A DNA stretch of 64,000 nt, from positions 1,334,673,804 to 1,334,737,803 of the forward strand of contig OY856410.1 in the NCBI GenBank assembly GCA_963693085.1, read 5' to 3'. This DNA is from Alisma plantago-aquatica. Taxonomy: Eukaryota; Streptophyta; Magnoliopsida; Alismatales; Alismataceae. Within the stretch, counting starts at the first letter, position 1, and each line of letters starts with the position of its first letter. Positions 11,732-23,514 of this stretch are shown in pieces. The notes under the pieces were generated by a model. The model was given only the letters and a program-made list of their open reading frames with translations, ran no database searches and was not told the origin of the DNA. Position numbers and translations under genes: made by a program.

Positions 11732-14700
11732 GTGGTTTTCCATTTAATCTCTAATAAATAAATTTTACAAACTCTTTATAACCCAAGGGAGTTAGTAGAT
11801 GATTTTCCAATGATGGAGGTGTCTAGAAAAGGATCACGATCTGGGGGCTAGCAATATTTTGCTCTGCCCTGCTAGTTGGTCTACGAGGACTCCTGGATCT
11901 GTGTGACTGCCTAGCCAAAATCAAAGGATTTGACTCAAAATCAGATACCTCTAGGTCTTCTCATCTAATTTCGTCCCTTCTCTACCTCTTATTTCTGGAG
12001 AAATAATAAGTGCTTAGGGTATTCTCTCTCTCCACCACCCTCTTATGTTTGGGATTAGATTAATAAGGATTAAGGAATCCTCCACCACATAATGGAAAGC
12101 ATGTAAAAAAGATGTCATGGACATAATTTTAATAGTTTAAGCATAAACTAAAGATTAGTACATGCTTAAGGTTGCATGGCATGTGTTGTCATGCCCTCAG
12201 GAAAGCTCTGGGGTTAGACCTTCTTATAGGAGGATGAGGAGGAAGAAGCCTCCAGGAAGAGGAAGAGACGTGACATATCCTCTGAGGATGATACTCACCC
12301 TAACCCTAAGGGGAAGTTAGAGAAAGAGAAGACATGATGAGTTGGATACCTCAGTTGTCCATGCATGCACGTATGTGGGTTTGACATGCATGCTTTATGT
12401 GAGGCTTTGAGTATCCATGAGAAACATAGACTTTGAGTAGTTGTTTGACCTCTAGTGCCTTTTGGTGACCCAACCTTGGGTGGGTCGTACCTGTTAGGGT
12501 GAGGGATAGCACCCTCATTGTGAAGGCTAGAGGATACCATATACGAACCCTAACGGGCATACATGAGGAGATAAGAGGCATGCACATACATAACAAGTGG
12601 TATTAAGGCTGACAGCGGGTTTTAGACCGAAACCTAAAGGGTTATACCTGATGTTCACGAGATGAACATGTAGAGCTTTGGATAATCTTGATTGAACATA
12701 GGTTTGGATTATACGTTCACCCATGTAGGTATATGCATGCATCCATAAGAGCTTGATTCACCTTCTTAGAACCTTCAGTGGTAGGGTCGGTTGTAGGGTT
12801 AGCTCTAGAGAGAGAGAGAGAGTAAGACCCGAGAAAGAAGGATGCCGATACACGAGGAATAATGTGAAGTTGGGTATGATGTGACCTAGTTTTGACAACC
12901 CTAAGTAGATAGTTGAGGTTGCCTCATGCATGATCCTTGGAGGTTTGTTGTACCTTAGATGCCTTTAGATGAACCAAATCCTAGAAGAGAGAAAGAGGTT
13001 TTATGAAAGTGCCTACCTTTAGGTGTAGGAAGGAGAGTTCCTTAGACCCTGAAGGGGTATGATAATAAGTTGTGAGGTTTCACACCCAGTTGGTTGTCCT
13101 CGTGTAGGGATCTAAGGGTTGTTCATAGGGAAGAATGTTAGGAAGTATATGCCCTATTTGGTATAGGTTCGGTTCATGGTTGAACAACTGAGCATGCAGT
13201 TAGCTAACTGTTGCATAAGAGGTGAACCTAGGGTCCCTAGACCAAAGAGGGGAAGTAGTAGTATCTGGTGTACACAATGCTCACGAGGTTGTTTGAGCTC
13301 ATAGTATTTGAGTATGGCACCCCTCACGTTTTAATGGAAAAGGAAACCCCACATAAACAAAGATATATGTTTGATGAACCACTGTCACAGGTTGGTGACA
13401 TATGTATGTATGAAATTGGTTTGACCGTGAGGAATGATGAATACATATGACATACTAAGAGACTTAGCATGGTTTAGTAGGTTGACTTCTTGCTAGATAC
13501 GTGCATAAGTATCATTATAGGAGCTAAGCATATACATGATGATGGAAACCCTGAAGGTAAGGATGTGTGTGACCTTTGTTACTATTAAGAGATGGTTTTC
13601 TCCGAAGGAACCCTTTACGTAGGGTGAGGACCAACTCTTGTTTAGGTTTGAGGTAACCTTAAGAGGACACTTATAAGAGATTTATAAGATAAGTGGAGAG
13701 CACATAATATGAGCATGAATCTATAGACCCATGTGTGACCATCTCTAAGGGGCAGGAAGATATGTTGCCATGGAGGTAACTTGTATGGGGCCAGACCGAG
13801 GTAGGTAGGTCGCCATGATACCTTTGAGGGATGCAAAGTTAACCCTAAATGGCCAGACATAGAAGGGAGATTCGGGTGAGGATTCAAGAATGAGATGTGC
13901 TATGACATAATCCTAAGTCGATACTAAGGTCAAATAGGGATAAGACCGATGGGAGTAGAAGTTGTCTGTTCCCTGAATGCACAAGACCATGGGGACGGGA
14001 GGTAACAACTACCTTTGCTCGAGGCCCATGGGTTATGAGGTTGGCCACCTTCATGAGTTCATGAGGCCTAAGGGGTAAAAGTGAGAGGCACTCCTTAGAT
14101 GCATAAGGGTCAGATCACCCCAAAAAGTACCGGCACCCTAGGGACCTTACGGTAATGACTAAGGATCGTAGGTAAGAGTGATGGGAATACCAAAGAGTGT
14201 TTGGGAGAAATATTTCCATGGATATAAACATAGGTTGGAGATGTTTATGATGTGGAGACATGTGATGTATGTTTCAACTTAGATGGGAAAGTGTGATGGT
14301 GATGTGTGTTGCACCATCTCTACTCTTGGAATAGGTTGAACTCTATATTTGGACTACAACCAAATGCTTATTTCATCTTGTTATGGGTGTGAGAGATAGG
14401 GCAAAATGCATGCCATATACTAAGGATGGAAGTGGTATGATTTGAAACCCTTCTACGATGGTTGAGGATAGAGAAAGTACCACACCTTATGAGAGTACTT
14501 TGGAAAGATGATTTGATCACACAAAGTGCACAAGGTAATATGAATATGTACCTTCCTAGAAACGGTTGGAATCTATGAGTTATAAGTTTGGGTTTGATAA
14601 CCGAGATGATGAGCTCAAAGTTTTCTTGACTCAATTTGAACTAAACTCGATATGTGGATGATGAGTGAAGTATATGATTGTTTATGTCTTCACCATCACC

Positions 14701-15029
14701 TAGCATGTAAGGATGCTTATGTGGTAACAAGTTGTTCTCGGTAGAATATGGCTTAGGTATACATCTGTCTTGCATAGTTAGTTGAGAGATTGGAAAAGGT
14801 TGTTAGGTAAACCCTACGATCGTTAGAAGATGAGACCTATGTGGCTAACAGATATAACTTGACCCGTTGGTCAAATTAATGGTTACTCGGTTAGCCAGCC
14901 CAGAGCTTGATGAGATAAAAGGATAGTTGTGAGAACCTCATAGATACCTCTCAGGAGAAGAAGGTGGCAAAGTCTGCTACTAGAGTGTTTTAGGGTTTCT
15001 GAGGAGTCAACCTTGAGGAATCATGATAT
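11732..15029 (+). mobile_element. Internal region of A upstream of the integrase relic, no clear coding
   Basis: This is 3.3 kb in which I see no gag zinc knuckle, protease active site or reverse transcriptase motif. A short stretch near 12225-12290 would encode an acidic/basic peptide (EEDEEEEASRKRKRR), which might be a worn gag start. The complement of about 35940-36090 in element C is its counterpart. A block at 13940-14160 is shared with B and C. The region is rich in AGG/GGT-type short repeats. Whether it is decayed gag-pol or replaced sequence cannot be settled by eye. Confidence 0.55.
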
Positions 15030-16258
15030 GCATAAGTTCATGATTTTATGCACACCATACATGGTGGTAATACCAAGATGGTTAAGGTTTGTGGTGGTAC
15101 CTGAAAGAAGGATATAGAGGTCCATGTGGCCAAGTACCATACAGGCCAAAGGGTGAAGGTTGAACACCAATAACCCAATGAGTTGCTATAAATAATGGGA
15201 AGTACCTTAGAGGGAATGGGAGAAGAGTACCATGGACAAAGTGGTGGGTCTCCCCTAGACTGAGAGAGGTTATGATGCAACATGGGTTATGGTATATTGC
15301 CTTCCTAAGTTGACTTAATCCCTTGCCTAAGAGAGAGCATTGTCAGTATGATAGTTTTGGTTGAACTATATATGAGAGAGAGATAGTTAAAATATACTGT
15401 GATCCGAGTTCAATATCTTGAGCATGACCTCAAGTTCACTTCCATGTGTTGGAAGTAGGTGTAAGAAGAACTTTATACTAGATTGAAGATGAGTACATCA
15501 TATCACCCCTGACTGGTGTACATCCAAGAGAGTATGAGCCAAACTCTAGAAGGTCTGATGAGAGCATACGTGCTCGTTCAGGGTGATATATGGGAGAAGT
15601 TCCTACCCCTAGTAGAGTTTGCTTGTTATGATAGCCACCATAGCCAGTATCAGGATGTATGAAGCTCTATAAGGGAGGTTGTGTCGGTCACTGCTTCACT
15701 TGGATGATGCCAATGAGAGGACCTTGTGAATGTCAGAGAGAGACTACGGTGTATGCAGATGAAGTCACTTTGGTCAAGCAATGGTTGAGAAATCCCAGGA
15801 TTGACAGGAGTCAATGCGAAGCAGACTGACATGCATTTAACTGTGGATGAATATGTGTTATGAAAACCCGACCCCTCCGATCTATAGACGAGAAAGTTGA
15901 GTCCCCGATACAAGGGTCCATTTGAGATGGATTGGTGGAGTTTCTTATGTTTAGTCTTACCCCTCGGGTAATATGATGTATGACATGTTCCATGTGTCCA
16001 ATCTAGAACACTATGTGAGGTACCTGAGCCATGTGCCGAGAAATGAACCTAGTGAGCTCCTGAGGGAGGATGAAATGTCCTGAGTCACCTGTGAGGATTC
16101 TAGATACCAAGTTGAAAGAACTCAGATGTAAGAATATAAGATGATGAAGGTTCTTTGGAAGCACCATGGAGAGGATGAAGTCACATGGGAGCTGATGATG
16201 GACATGGAAAAGTCTTATCCTAAATTGTTTGTATGTTTGTTGGAATTTTGAGGGCAAA
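15030..16258 (+). pseudogene. Gypsy integrase relic with chromovirus-like C-terminus (element A)
   Basis: Reading across several frames gives a recognisable Del/Tekay-type integrase. First comes a core region with 'GLP.TERGYDA' (about 15250-15280). Then 'TRLKMSTSYHP' and 'TLEGLMRAYVL' (15480-15580), matching the usual 'FHPQTDGQSER..TLEDMLRA' segment, and 'WEKFLPLVEFA' (15594-15626). Near 15960-16030 there is 'MFHVSNLEHYV', matching the FHVS.LR.Y motif. At 16140-16215 'KVLWKHHGEDEVTWEL' matches the terminal segment that follows in Tekay-type integrases. In the intact family this protein inserts the cDNA into the genome. Many stops and frameshifts make it inactive. The same relic is present on the minus strand in element C. 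Confidence 0.8.
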
Positions 16259-16266
16259 ATTCCTAT

Positions 16267-16279
16267 AAGAGGGGAAGGA
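16267..16279 (+). other. Polypurine tract of element A
   Basis: AAGAGGGGAAGGA lies immediately before the 3' LTR start at 16280. Confidence 0.85.
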
Positions 16280-19259
16280 TGTTACAACCCTAATTTTTGG
16301 GTTCATATGGATGGAAATGCAATTTCCCCAATAGATGTATGATTATGGAAATTGTATGAATTATATGGATTCTCTTTTCTATAATTCCTTTATGCATGTG
16401 ATTTCATGGACTATAACATGTTAATGAGTCCAATATTATTAAAAACAAGAGAAATAAAATATTTCTTTATTAAGAAGGAAATAAGAGATAATGATGTAAA
16501 TGTCAGAAATATGTGAAGATATGGATAATGGAATCATTATGGAGTAGATTTCGAATCCACAAGGCTTCTAATGGTAAAGGGAATCCAAATAAATGATATA
16601 AAAGAAGAGGAGAGAGAAAATATGCATAAAATATCCCTTAATAAGTAATAATTTGCATATGAAGAAAAGTCTCTCATACTTTTGAGTGTGAGTCCCAAAC
16701 GTGGCACACAAGTAGTTTAATTCATTAGTGACTTTTCTTTAAAATTTGGGATCAATTGGGTAAAAGAGGAGAGAGATATGCATTTAGTAAGTTTGCATAA
16801 AGTGAGGGATTAATAAACAATTTATGATTATATCACACACATTCTTTTTGGAAAGGGATTTTTGCAAACTATGTATATGGGTGCATTTTGGTAGCCCTTG
16901 GATCATAGATCGATGGATGGTAAGCCATCTTCTACCTTTGAATAGCTGAGGCAAATTCAAAATAGTAAAGCTTCCTTTCCTTCTCGGATTCCCTCTGTCC
17001 ATGACCAATATGGATAGAATTAAACTCTCCCATCGAGTTGGGGAGGCATATTCAAACTCAAACAACCCCAGTTTTAACTGCTTTAGAATAGATCGGGACT
17101 TTCCCCAATTTTTTCAGACATACAGGCCTGCGAACAGAGGACCCTACTCGCCCATGCATAAGGCTTTTTAGTCTCTTGAAGTCTGTGTTCAAGATCCCAT
17201 CAACTCGAAAAGTGACCCCCTTGCTCTCAATTTAACCCCTCGTTCCTCTAGTTTGCTCCAGTTTCCATAGATCTGCTACATATCAGACCTTCTCTGCTCT
17301 CCCTACCCTCACCTTCCCTTGGCGATTGGCGCCCACAGTTGAATTAGGTGGGATGGGGCGGAGCTGTTGGAACCATCTCTAGGATGATTTGAAGCCTAGA
17401 AGAGGAAGTCAACCCTTCAGTTGACCAGTCCAAGGTGTCGTGCTACGTCGGCCGCATCAGGAAGAAGAGCGGATGTAGAAGAGATAGGTAGTGGGGAATT
17501 ACTATCCTACCCCTAACTCATACACAACAAGGTAAGGATTGTCACGTCCTTTCGTTCTTTTACTCCTTAACCCAGACCTAGCCATGTAGGTGTGGGCCAC
17601 CACAGAAGCAGAAGCCCATTGGCCTCGCGAGCCCATGTGGCCACACATGGCTGGCTAAAAAAATGAAATAACTTGCAAAAATCATAGTAACTAATAGGGT
17701 GATCTTATTAAGACAAATAATATATGGATCTTGCTCAAAAAAATATGAGCAATCTAATAAAATATAATGGAAGCATGATTCTTGTTGCAATTTAAAAAGT
17801 GTATAAAGTTATCATCTTTAATGCTTTAATTAATGAAAAACCCTTAGATTTGATGATAGTTGGATCTAATGATGTTCTTTGAATGTTTTGAGCAAATATT
17901 AACCTGTTGTTAATAGAAGGATGAATTAGATCTAAAAAAATGATCTTTATGCATAATGGCTTGATTTAGGGTTCCATGTACATGAATATGCATTAATGGG
18001 CCTAAAAACCTTACTTTTGGTAATTATGACTTTTAATGGTTTTAATTGTTCAAATCCATGAATAAATAGAGGTAAGATGATCCTAAGTTGATTTGAGCAT
18101 AAAACATCCTTAATGTGGATAGTTTGAGCAATTAGGGTTTTTATGAGTAAAAAATCTATTTTAGGGTTTGTTGACCTAAAAAGGATAAAGTTTGAGAAAT
18201 TGATCTAAGGAACCCTAATACATCCTAATGAGACTTAGAAACCCTAGGAAGGTGTCCCAAGTCAATAAAGAGTTGTTTAGTATGAGATGGTAACAACTAG
18301 GTGTTATACATGTTTTCAGGATCAATGTTTGCTTGATTGGTTGATTGTCTTGCTTGATTGGACATCTAGTTGGATTTGGATATCTTGTTTATGTTTGAGG
18401 CTTCAAATCAGGTATGTGGTTACGCTTATGGTTAAATCTCTTTAGTTTCTCGGTGATTCTCTAGGTTTTAACGGTTGCTTGGAAATAATTGCTTGATTGA
18501 TTTTTATTTCATGCAACTATAAAGTAACTATGACTATCACCATAATTATATATGCATGACTATCTCAGATCCTGGTCCTCCTCTATATCTCTGATGATGA
18601 TGAGATAGATGACCTATTACATGGTCTACCCATGAGGTAGGATCATCAAGTTATCATGAGTTGATGTGTTGGTCTACCCTTGGGTAGGACCATACGACTC
18701 CACAACCCTATGTATTGATCTACATGTAAGGTAGGATCATGGGGTTAGTTAAGATCTACCATATGAGAGGTAGTATCCATGCCCACTGTAGGGACAGCAT
18801 AGAGGTTAGGGGTATGTAAGGATTAAGTAGTCATGTTTAAAACGTAAAGTTTGTTTTGTTAAATCATAATTGCTTGCAATATGTTATTACAATTAAAGGC
18901 ACGAGTATTGGTTCCCCCACATACCAGTATAATTCATTATACTGACCGCCTTTTGTTTGTTGGCGTTTTTGGTTTATCAAGAAAATGTATATTCCTTTAA
19001 AGTGACAATGATGGAATAAATCTTAATAAAGATTGGAGGATGTTAGATAGATAGATGTCATATGGGGTAAAGTCCCTTAGCTCCTTTTTTTTACAAGGTA
19101 TGAGAAAAGAAAAATTTTATTGCATTTTAAATCTTATTTGTTGTAGAATTTATTAATTATTGTTCATTATTTGCAAAACCACTGATCATATCTCAGGATA
19201 ATGCCTCTGACCTCTTGGTCTCACTTAATTGGGGGTTTGTGGGAAGCAGGGTCATTACA
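16280..19259 (+). mobile_element. 3' LTR of element A
   Basis: 2980 bp, starting TGTTACAACC and ending GTCATTACA. It matches the 5' LTR throughout; differences are mostly single substitutions, plus a short deletion that removes the TATA box near 17154. The target duplication GTTAT follows at 19260. Confidence 0.92.
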
Positions 19260-19806
19260 GTTATGATATGGATAAATGTCTTGCCTTTATACATCTTTCT
19301 TGTATGTCATGGGAGAGAGAGAAGGAGACATAAGGAAAGAAATGAGAAAGGGGGATATGAGAAGATGTAGGTGTATATATATGAGGACACACACATAGTC
19401 GACTTATCCAACATCTTTTCTCCTACACTTCTTGATAATCAACCTATACTCCTTCCCTCTTCTTTCTTGTTAGGTAAGACGAACCCCGACCCTAGAACCT
19501 ATATATGGAGTGTCGCCTTTACCTTAGAAATAGAGTTCCAACCCCTCTGGACCTACACCTTGGCCTAAACCCTCCTTTGTGCCTTGGCGAGGATCTTGTT
19601 TCCACGACTCACCCTATAAAGATCGATCAAAGTGTCGTGAAGAGTAAGAGGAGGTGCATGGTCTTCTCCTTACCCTTCAAAGCATCCACCACTGCCTACA
19701 ATTGGAAGGGATCCAGTGTCTAAATTCATGGTTGATGAGTAGAAGCCTCTCCCTCTCACATCACCTTCCTCTCCCTCCTACTAACCACCACCTCCTAGGT
19801 ATTTCC
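19260..19806 (+). mobile_element. 3' LTR of element B, segment 2
   Basis: B LTR sequence resumes with GTTAT (target duplication of A) and matches the 5' LTR around 2566-3120. It includes the worn TATA region at 19499-19508. It is interrupted at 19806 by the Cassandra element; TTTCC (19802-19806) is the left target repeat. Confidence 0.85.
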
Positions 19807-20095
19807 TGTAACACCTGGGCCCACTACCTAAGGCTCTAGTAGAGTTTCAGGACACGATTGGCCCCACATACCACCACTAGCCTTAGTTGCGCGCTTTAAT
19901 CTCACTCACATACAAGCCAAGATCAACTTCCTGACTGGTCACCCATCCTCGTACTACTCCAAGCTGAGCATGCTTAACTATGGAGTTCTTTAGTGATGGA
20001 CTCCCTGTAAAGGAGGTGCACCTTGGTGATATGGGTAGTACAATCATTTCTTATAAGATCATTATATCTGAGGCCTCAAATCCTAGGACATTACA
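19807..20095 (-). repeat. Cassandra LTR, left copy (3' LTR in element orientation)
   Basis: 289 bp with the 5S-derived segment at about 19937-20020. The complement contains a version of the 5S A-box region (AGTTAAGCATGCTC) and of the C-box region (AGGATGGGTGACC), which RNA polymerase III factors recognise in true 5S genes. Confidence 0.88.
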
Positions 20096-20187
20096 ATCTC
20101 CACCACTTAGACTCTTGACGTCCTCGTCAAGGCTCAACTATATGGCCTCATAATATTTCCCCATTTTAGTATTGACCCAAAATGGCC
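20096..20187 (-). repeat. Cassandra internal region, truncated copy
   Basis: About 90 bp matching the first part of the full internal copy (20420-20510). It then jumps at AATGGCCCC (20181-20189) straight into LTR sequence. The same AATGGCC occurs in the full copy at 20505, so the junction lies at a short shared sequence. Confidence 0.8.
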
Positions 20188-20419
20188 CCACAGACCACCA
20201 CTAGCCTTAACTGCACGCTTTAATCTCACTCACGTGCAAGCTAGGATCAACTTCCCGACTGGTCACCCATCCTAGTACTACTCCAAGCTGAGCAAGCTTA
20301 ACTATGGAGTTCTTTGGTGATGGGCTCCCTGAAAAGGAGGTGCACCTTGGTGATATGGGTAGTCCAATCATTCCTTATAAGATCATTATATCTGAGGCCT
20401 TAAATCTTGGGAGGTTACA
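20186..20419 (-). repeat. Cassandra LTR, middle copy, trimmed
   Basis: About 234 bp of LTR lacking the roughly 55 bases that form one end of the outer copies, but retaining the full 5S-derived segment (about 20251-20335). It ends GGTTACA at 20419. Confidence 0.85.
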
Positions 20420-20672
20420 ATCTCCCCCACTTAGACTCTTGACGTCCTCGTCAAGGCTCAACTATATGGCCTCATAATATTTCCCCATTTCAGTATCGAA
20501 CCAGAATGGCCCATGGACACCCAGCTCCCGATCACATAATACCAGCACAAGGGTGGCTACATCAACCATGGACAACCCTTTCCAACATGCATGGACCACA
20601 CGGCTCAAGACAGGCATGCCACATACCCATGTGGGTCCCACCTACTGGAGGGGTTATGGATCTGATACCATT
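20420..20672 (-). other. Cassandra internal region with primer site
   Basis: 253 bp without coding capacity. The complement of 20658-20670 reads TGGTATCAGATCC, a near match to the initiator-Met primer site, two bases from the LTR at 20673. This fixes the minus orientation of the element. Confidence 0.85.
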
Positions 20673-20961
20673 TGTTATACATGGGCCCACTGCCTAAGGC
20701 TCTAGTAGAGTTTCAGGACATGACTGGCCCCACAGACCACCACTAGCCTTAACTGTGCGCTTTAATCTCACTCACGCACAAGACAGGATCAACTTCCCGA
20801 CTGGTCACCCATCCTAGTAATACTCCAAGCTGAGCACGCTTAACTATGGAGTTCTTTAGTGATGGGCTCCCTAAAAAGGAGGTGCACCTTGGTGATATGG
20901 GTAGTCCAATCATTCCTTATAAGATCATTATATCTAAGGTCTAAAATCCTAGGACGTTACA
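20673..20961 (-). repeat. Cassandra LTR, right copy (5' LTR in element orientation)
   Basis: 289 bp. On the minus strand the 5S-derived part (about 20799-20875) includes AGTTAAGCGTGCTC and ACTAGGATGGGTGACC, nearly identical to plant 5S internal promoter elements. The first part of the 5S gene is poorly kept, and no 5S-length transcript unit with a poly-T stop is evident. Confidence 0.88.
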
Positions 20962-22709
20962 TCTCCATTAATGCTAAACATCAATCCATGTTGGGGTATA
21001 CCGGAGCCATGACAACAATGGGGGAAGGCTCGAGAGGAGTGCAAACCTCTTGGTGATTTGGGAGTGCGGCCCAAGTTTCATCAGGGTTTCTCCCCACGAT
21101 GATGTCACGAGTGGAGGAGATATGGGTTGTACAGAGGTGATGAGAGAAGGGAGGAACAAGGACCATAGGAGAAGCATGGAGTTTGAAGTGGATAAGGAGT
21201 CACCGTTGTAGTGTTAGAAGAAGTTGGATCTGATCTGACTGTGTGTGGGAGGTTCATCCCCCTCCCTCCCTGTCATCGTAGCCTACTTAATGCAAACCAT
21301 AGAGGAGTGATCGTGTGTTCACAAGCACAGAGGAAGGTTGATTTGGGTAATCGTGTAGCGGGCACAGGACAAGATTCACGCCAGAAAAAGGTAATCATTT
21401 TGCTTGCGTGGTGATTTCCTATTGACCCAAATAGGATTAATTTTGTAATAATTCTAGAAAATGATTAGTAACTCAGATGAAGAAAAGTTATATGTGAAAT
21501 TTGAATAGTAAAAGATGTAGAATCTAAATAAAATACTTGTAGACCCTAATTATGCTTCTAGTTCTAAGAATGGTGCAAATATGGGTTAAAGTGGTGATTA
21601 AAGTATAAAAACCTTAGTTTTGGTGATTATGATGCTTAAATTAGTAAATCTGATTAATTTGAGATGTTATCTGCTATTGATGAACATAATGAGAAGTCAA
21701 GATGATCCTGACAACAATGATGAGAAACTAGGGCTCCTAGAGTGGATGATCATTAACATGTGTAATTAGGATCTTAAACATCAATGATGTAACTGGTTAT
21801 AACCTTAATAAGCCTAATATGATATAAGTGGTCCTAATACAATAATATTGTACATTCCATCATCATGGAAACACCTAATATGATTTAAGCTTATTAAGTT
21901 ATTAAATCAATAATAATGGGAATAAGGGTTTCAAAATGTAACCCTGATGATAACTCAAAACCAAGGAAACCCTAAACCCTAGATTAGGGGAAGTAGGGTT
22001 TAATGCAATTAATATGTGATGGTGACACTTTAGGATTTATAATCATGCAGACTAAAATGTGGATTGCTTGATTTTCTTGTTGATTGGATAATATGCTTGA
22101 AGTGTTTTCTACATGATAATATGCATGGCTCACCATCTAGGTATGTGGTTATGCCTAAGAATAACTGCCTTAGTTTGTCGGAGCTTTAGAGGTTTTTCAC
22201 GAGGATTGAACAATTAAAATGTTGGTTGTTTATTTACATTATGTTCAATTATAATGCCACTATGACTATTACATAAAGAAATATAATGTAAAGAAAATGT
22301 CAATTTATATTTGCAAGTATTTGCTGGAATATATGTTTTTATTTACTTGTAAATTTGGGATGCACCCCACGTACCAGTATGGAAACATATTGATTGCTTA
22401 TTTATTTCATGTCGTCTTAGGTATAAGCTGATATACATGATAAAGAACGTGAAGCTAAAGATAGAAATGTCATGAAAGCATTAATGATTTGAAAGGGGGA
22501 TTAGATAGTCATCTCTTCTCAAAAGTATAGTTCTAAGGATAGAAAGTTCATGTAAGCTTTTTGTTTATAATCCTTTAAAATGAATGAAATTGTCTGCTAT
22601 TTTATATTGTTTGATTACAATATGGATCCTTGAGTAATTTTTGTAGGTAATGGCTCTCATCTTTTTGGTCTTCCTTAAATGGGGGTTGTTGAAAAGTGAG
22701 GTCTTTACA
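20962..22709 (+). mobile_element. 3' LTR of element B, segment 3 (end)
   Basis: Matches the B 5' LTR from about 3122 to 4878 and ends GGTCTTTACA at 22709. It is followed directly by Copia element D sequence (AGTGGGG...), so the target duplication of B would be AGTGG (22710-22714); its partner lies upstream of the window. Confidence 0.85.
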
Positions 22710-23236
22710 AGTGGGGTGCCCAAGGCTCAAGACACATAATAGACACAAAGTCTAGAAAGGCAGTCAAGAGATTGAATCAAGAATTCACATATCACAATTC
22801 TTGTAACGTGTGAGAGAGTGTAGCAGTCTTACCCAAAAGGGAGAGATAGCAAAAGGAAAGGAAGTTAATACTAGCACCTTGACAAACAGCAACACAACTT
22901 CTTCATGTTGGCTCTAGAAGCACAACATGGAGTTCCCGATGGTCCGTGTGGACTATGTAGAGGCGTGAAAGCTTTTTTTACCATGCTAGGAGGACATTAT
23001 CAACCATCATCCATGTTTTCTACACTAAAAGGATGCCTATGGTTGAAATCTATATGATGCTTGTAAATGAAGCACATATCTCTGAAAGAATATTTGTTGG
23101 ACTTGCTCTAGGACAAGGTGTGTATTACACCTTCTTTTCTAGATACATCATTGTTGACGCAATCTGCTAGTTAAGGAAAATATGGGCAGAAGATTTTTTG
23201 TTTCTATTTCCTACTCTATCCCCATATTTCCCTACA
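22710..23236 (+). mobile_element. 5' LTR of Copia element D, 3' part only
   Basis: 527 bp matching the end of the D 3' LTR (about 40984-41480), ending ATTTCCCTACA. The rest of this LTR is displaced upstream by insertion of B. The two copies differ at many sites, more than those of A or C, which makes D older than the elements inside it. Confidence 0.85.
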
Positions 23237-23250
23237 GGTGTATCAGAGCC
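23237..23250 (+). other. Primer binding site of element D
   Basis: GGTGTATCAGAGCC, directly after the LTR end. It resembles the initiator-Met site (TGGTATCAGAGCC) with one extra or shifted base near the start. Confidence 0.7.
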
Positions 23251-23400
23251 ATTTTAATTTATAGTGTACTAGGATTTTAATTAATACGATTAAATTTAGT
23301 TTTATAATTTATTTTTTTGCAAATGATGCGAACATTTAAATGATTAATGTGTATATCTGATTAAATACCACATACATTAGAACATGTCCCATAGATCCAA

Positions 23401-23415
23401 CATATATATACATAC

Positions 23416-23449
<34 letters not shown>

Positions 23450-23512
23450 CTATATACACATATATACACATATATATACTTATATATATATATATATATG
23501 TATATATATAAA
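23401..23512. repeat. (TA)n-rich tract, left of the MITE
   Basis: About 110 bases of alternating TA with a few C/G interruptions. Open frames across it encode only repeated Tyr-Ile and are not genes. Confidence 0.9.
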
Positions 23513-23514
23513 GA

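Larger units (their letters stand above)
8742..19259 (+). mobile_element. Complete LTR retrotransposon A (Gypsy, Del/Tekay-like)
   Basis: Element A is 10.5 kb with two LTRs of about 2.98 kb, each starting TGTTACAACC and ending GTCATTACA, a primer site, a polypurine tract and perfect 5-bp target duplications (GTTAT at 8737-8741 and 19260-19264). Removing it rejoins B sequence that reads straight through the matching region of the B 5' LTR near 2560-2575, which proves the insertion. The internal region (4.56 kb) keeps a decayed integrase but no recognisable gag or reverse transcriptase, so the element is not autonomous now. Confidence 0.93.
19807..20961 (-). mobile_element. Cassandra-type TRIM with three 5S-bearing LTR copies
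   Basis: This is a 1155-bp miniature LTR element on the minus strand. The outer LTRs (19807-20095 and 20673-20961) are 289 bp each, start TGT and end TTACA. Each holds a segment whose complement matches plant 5S rRNA through the internal promoter. A tRNA-Met primer site sits beside the right LTR. LTR length, lack of coding and 5S content match Cassandra, a known plant TRIM family; a normal copy here would be about 830 bp. A third, 5'-trimmed LTR lies in the middle, so the order is LTR, short internal, partial LTR, full internal, LTR. Flanks TTTCC and TCTCC (20962-20966) look like a target duplication with one mismatch. It sits in the B 3' LTR. Confidence 0.9.

Noticed and set aside
19937..20875. 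Three 5S rRNA genes
   Set aside because: Only the internal promoter part matches. The first part of the gene and a terminator are missing, and the segments sit inside LTRs with a tRNA primer site, so they are Cassandra sequence and not functional rRNA genes.
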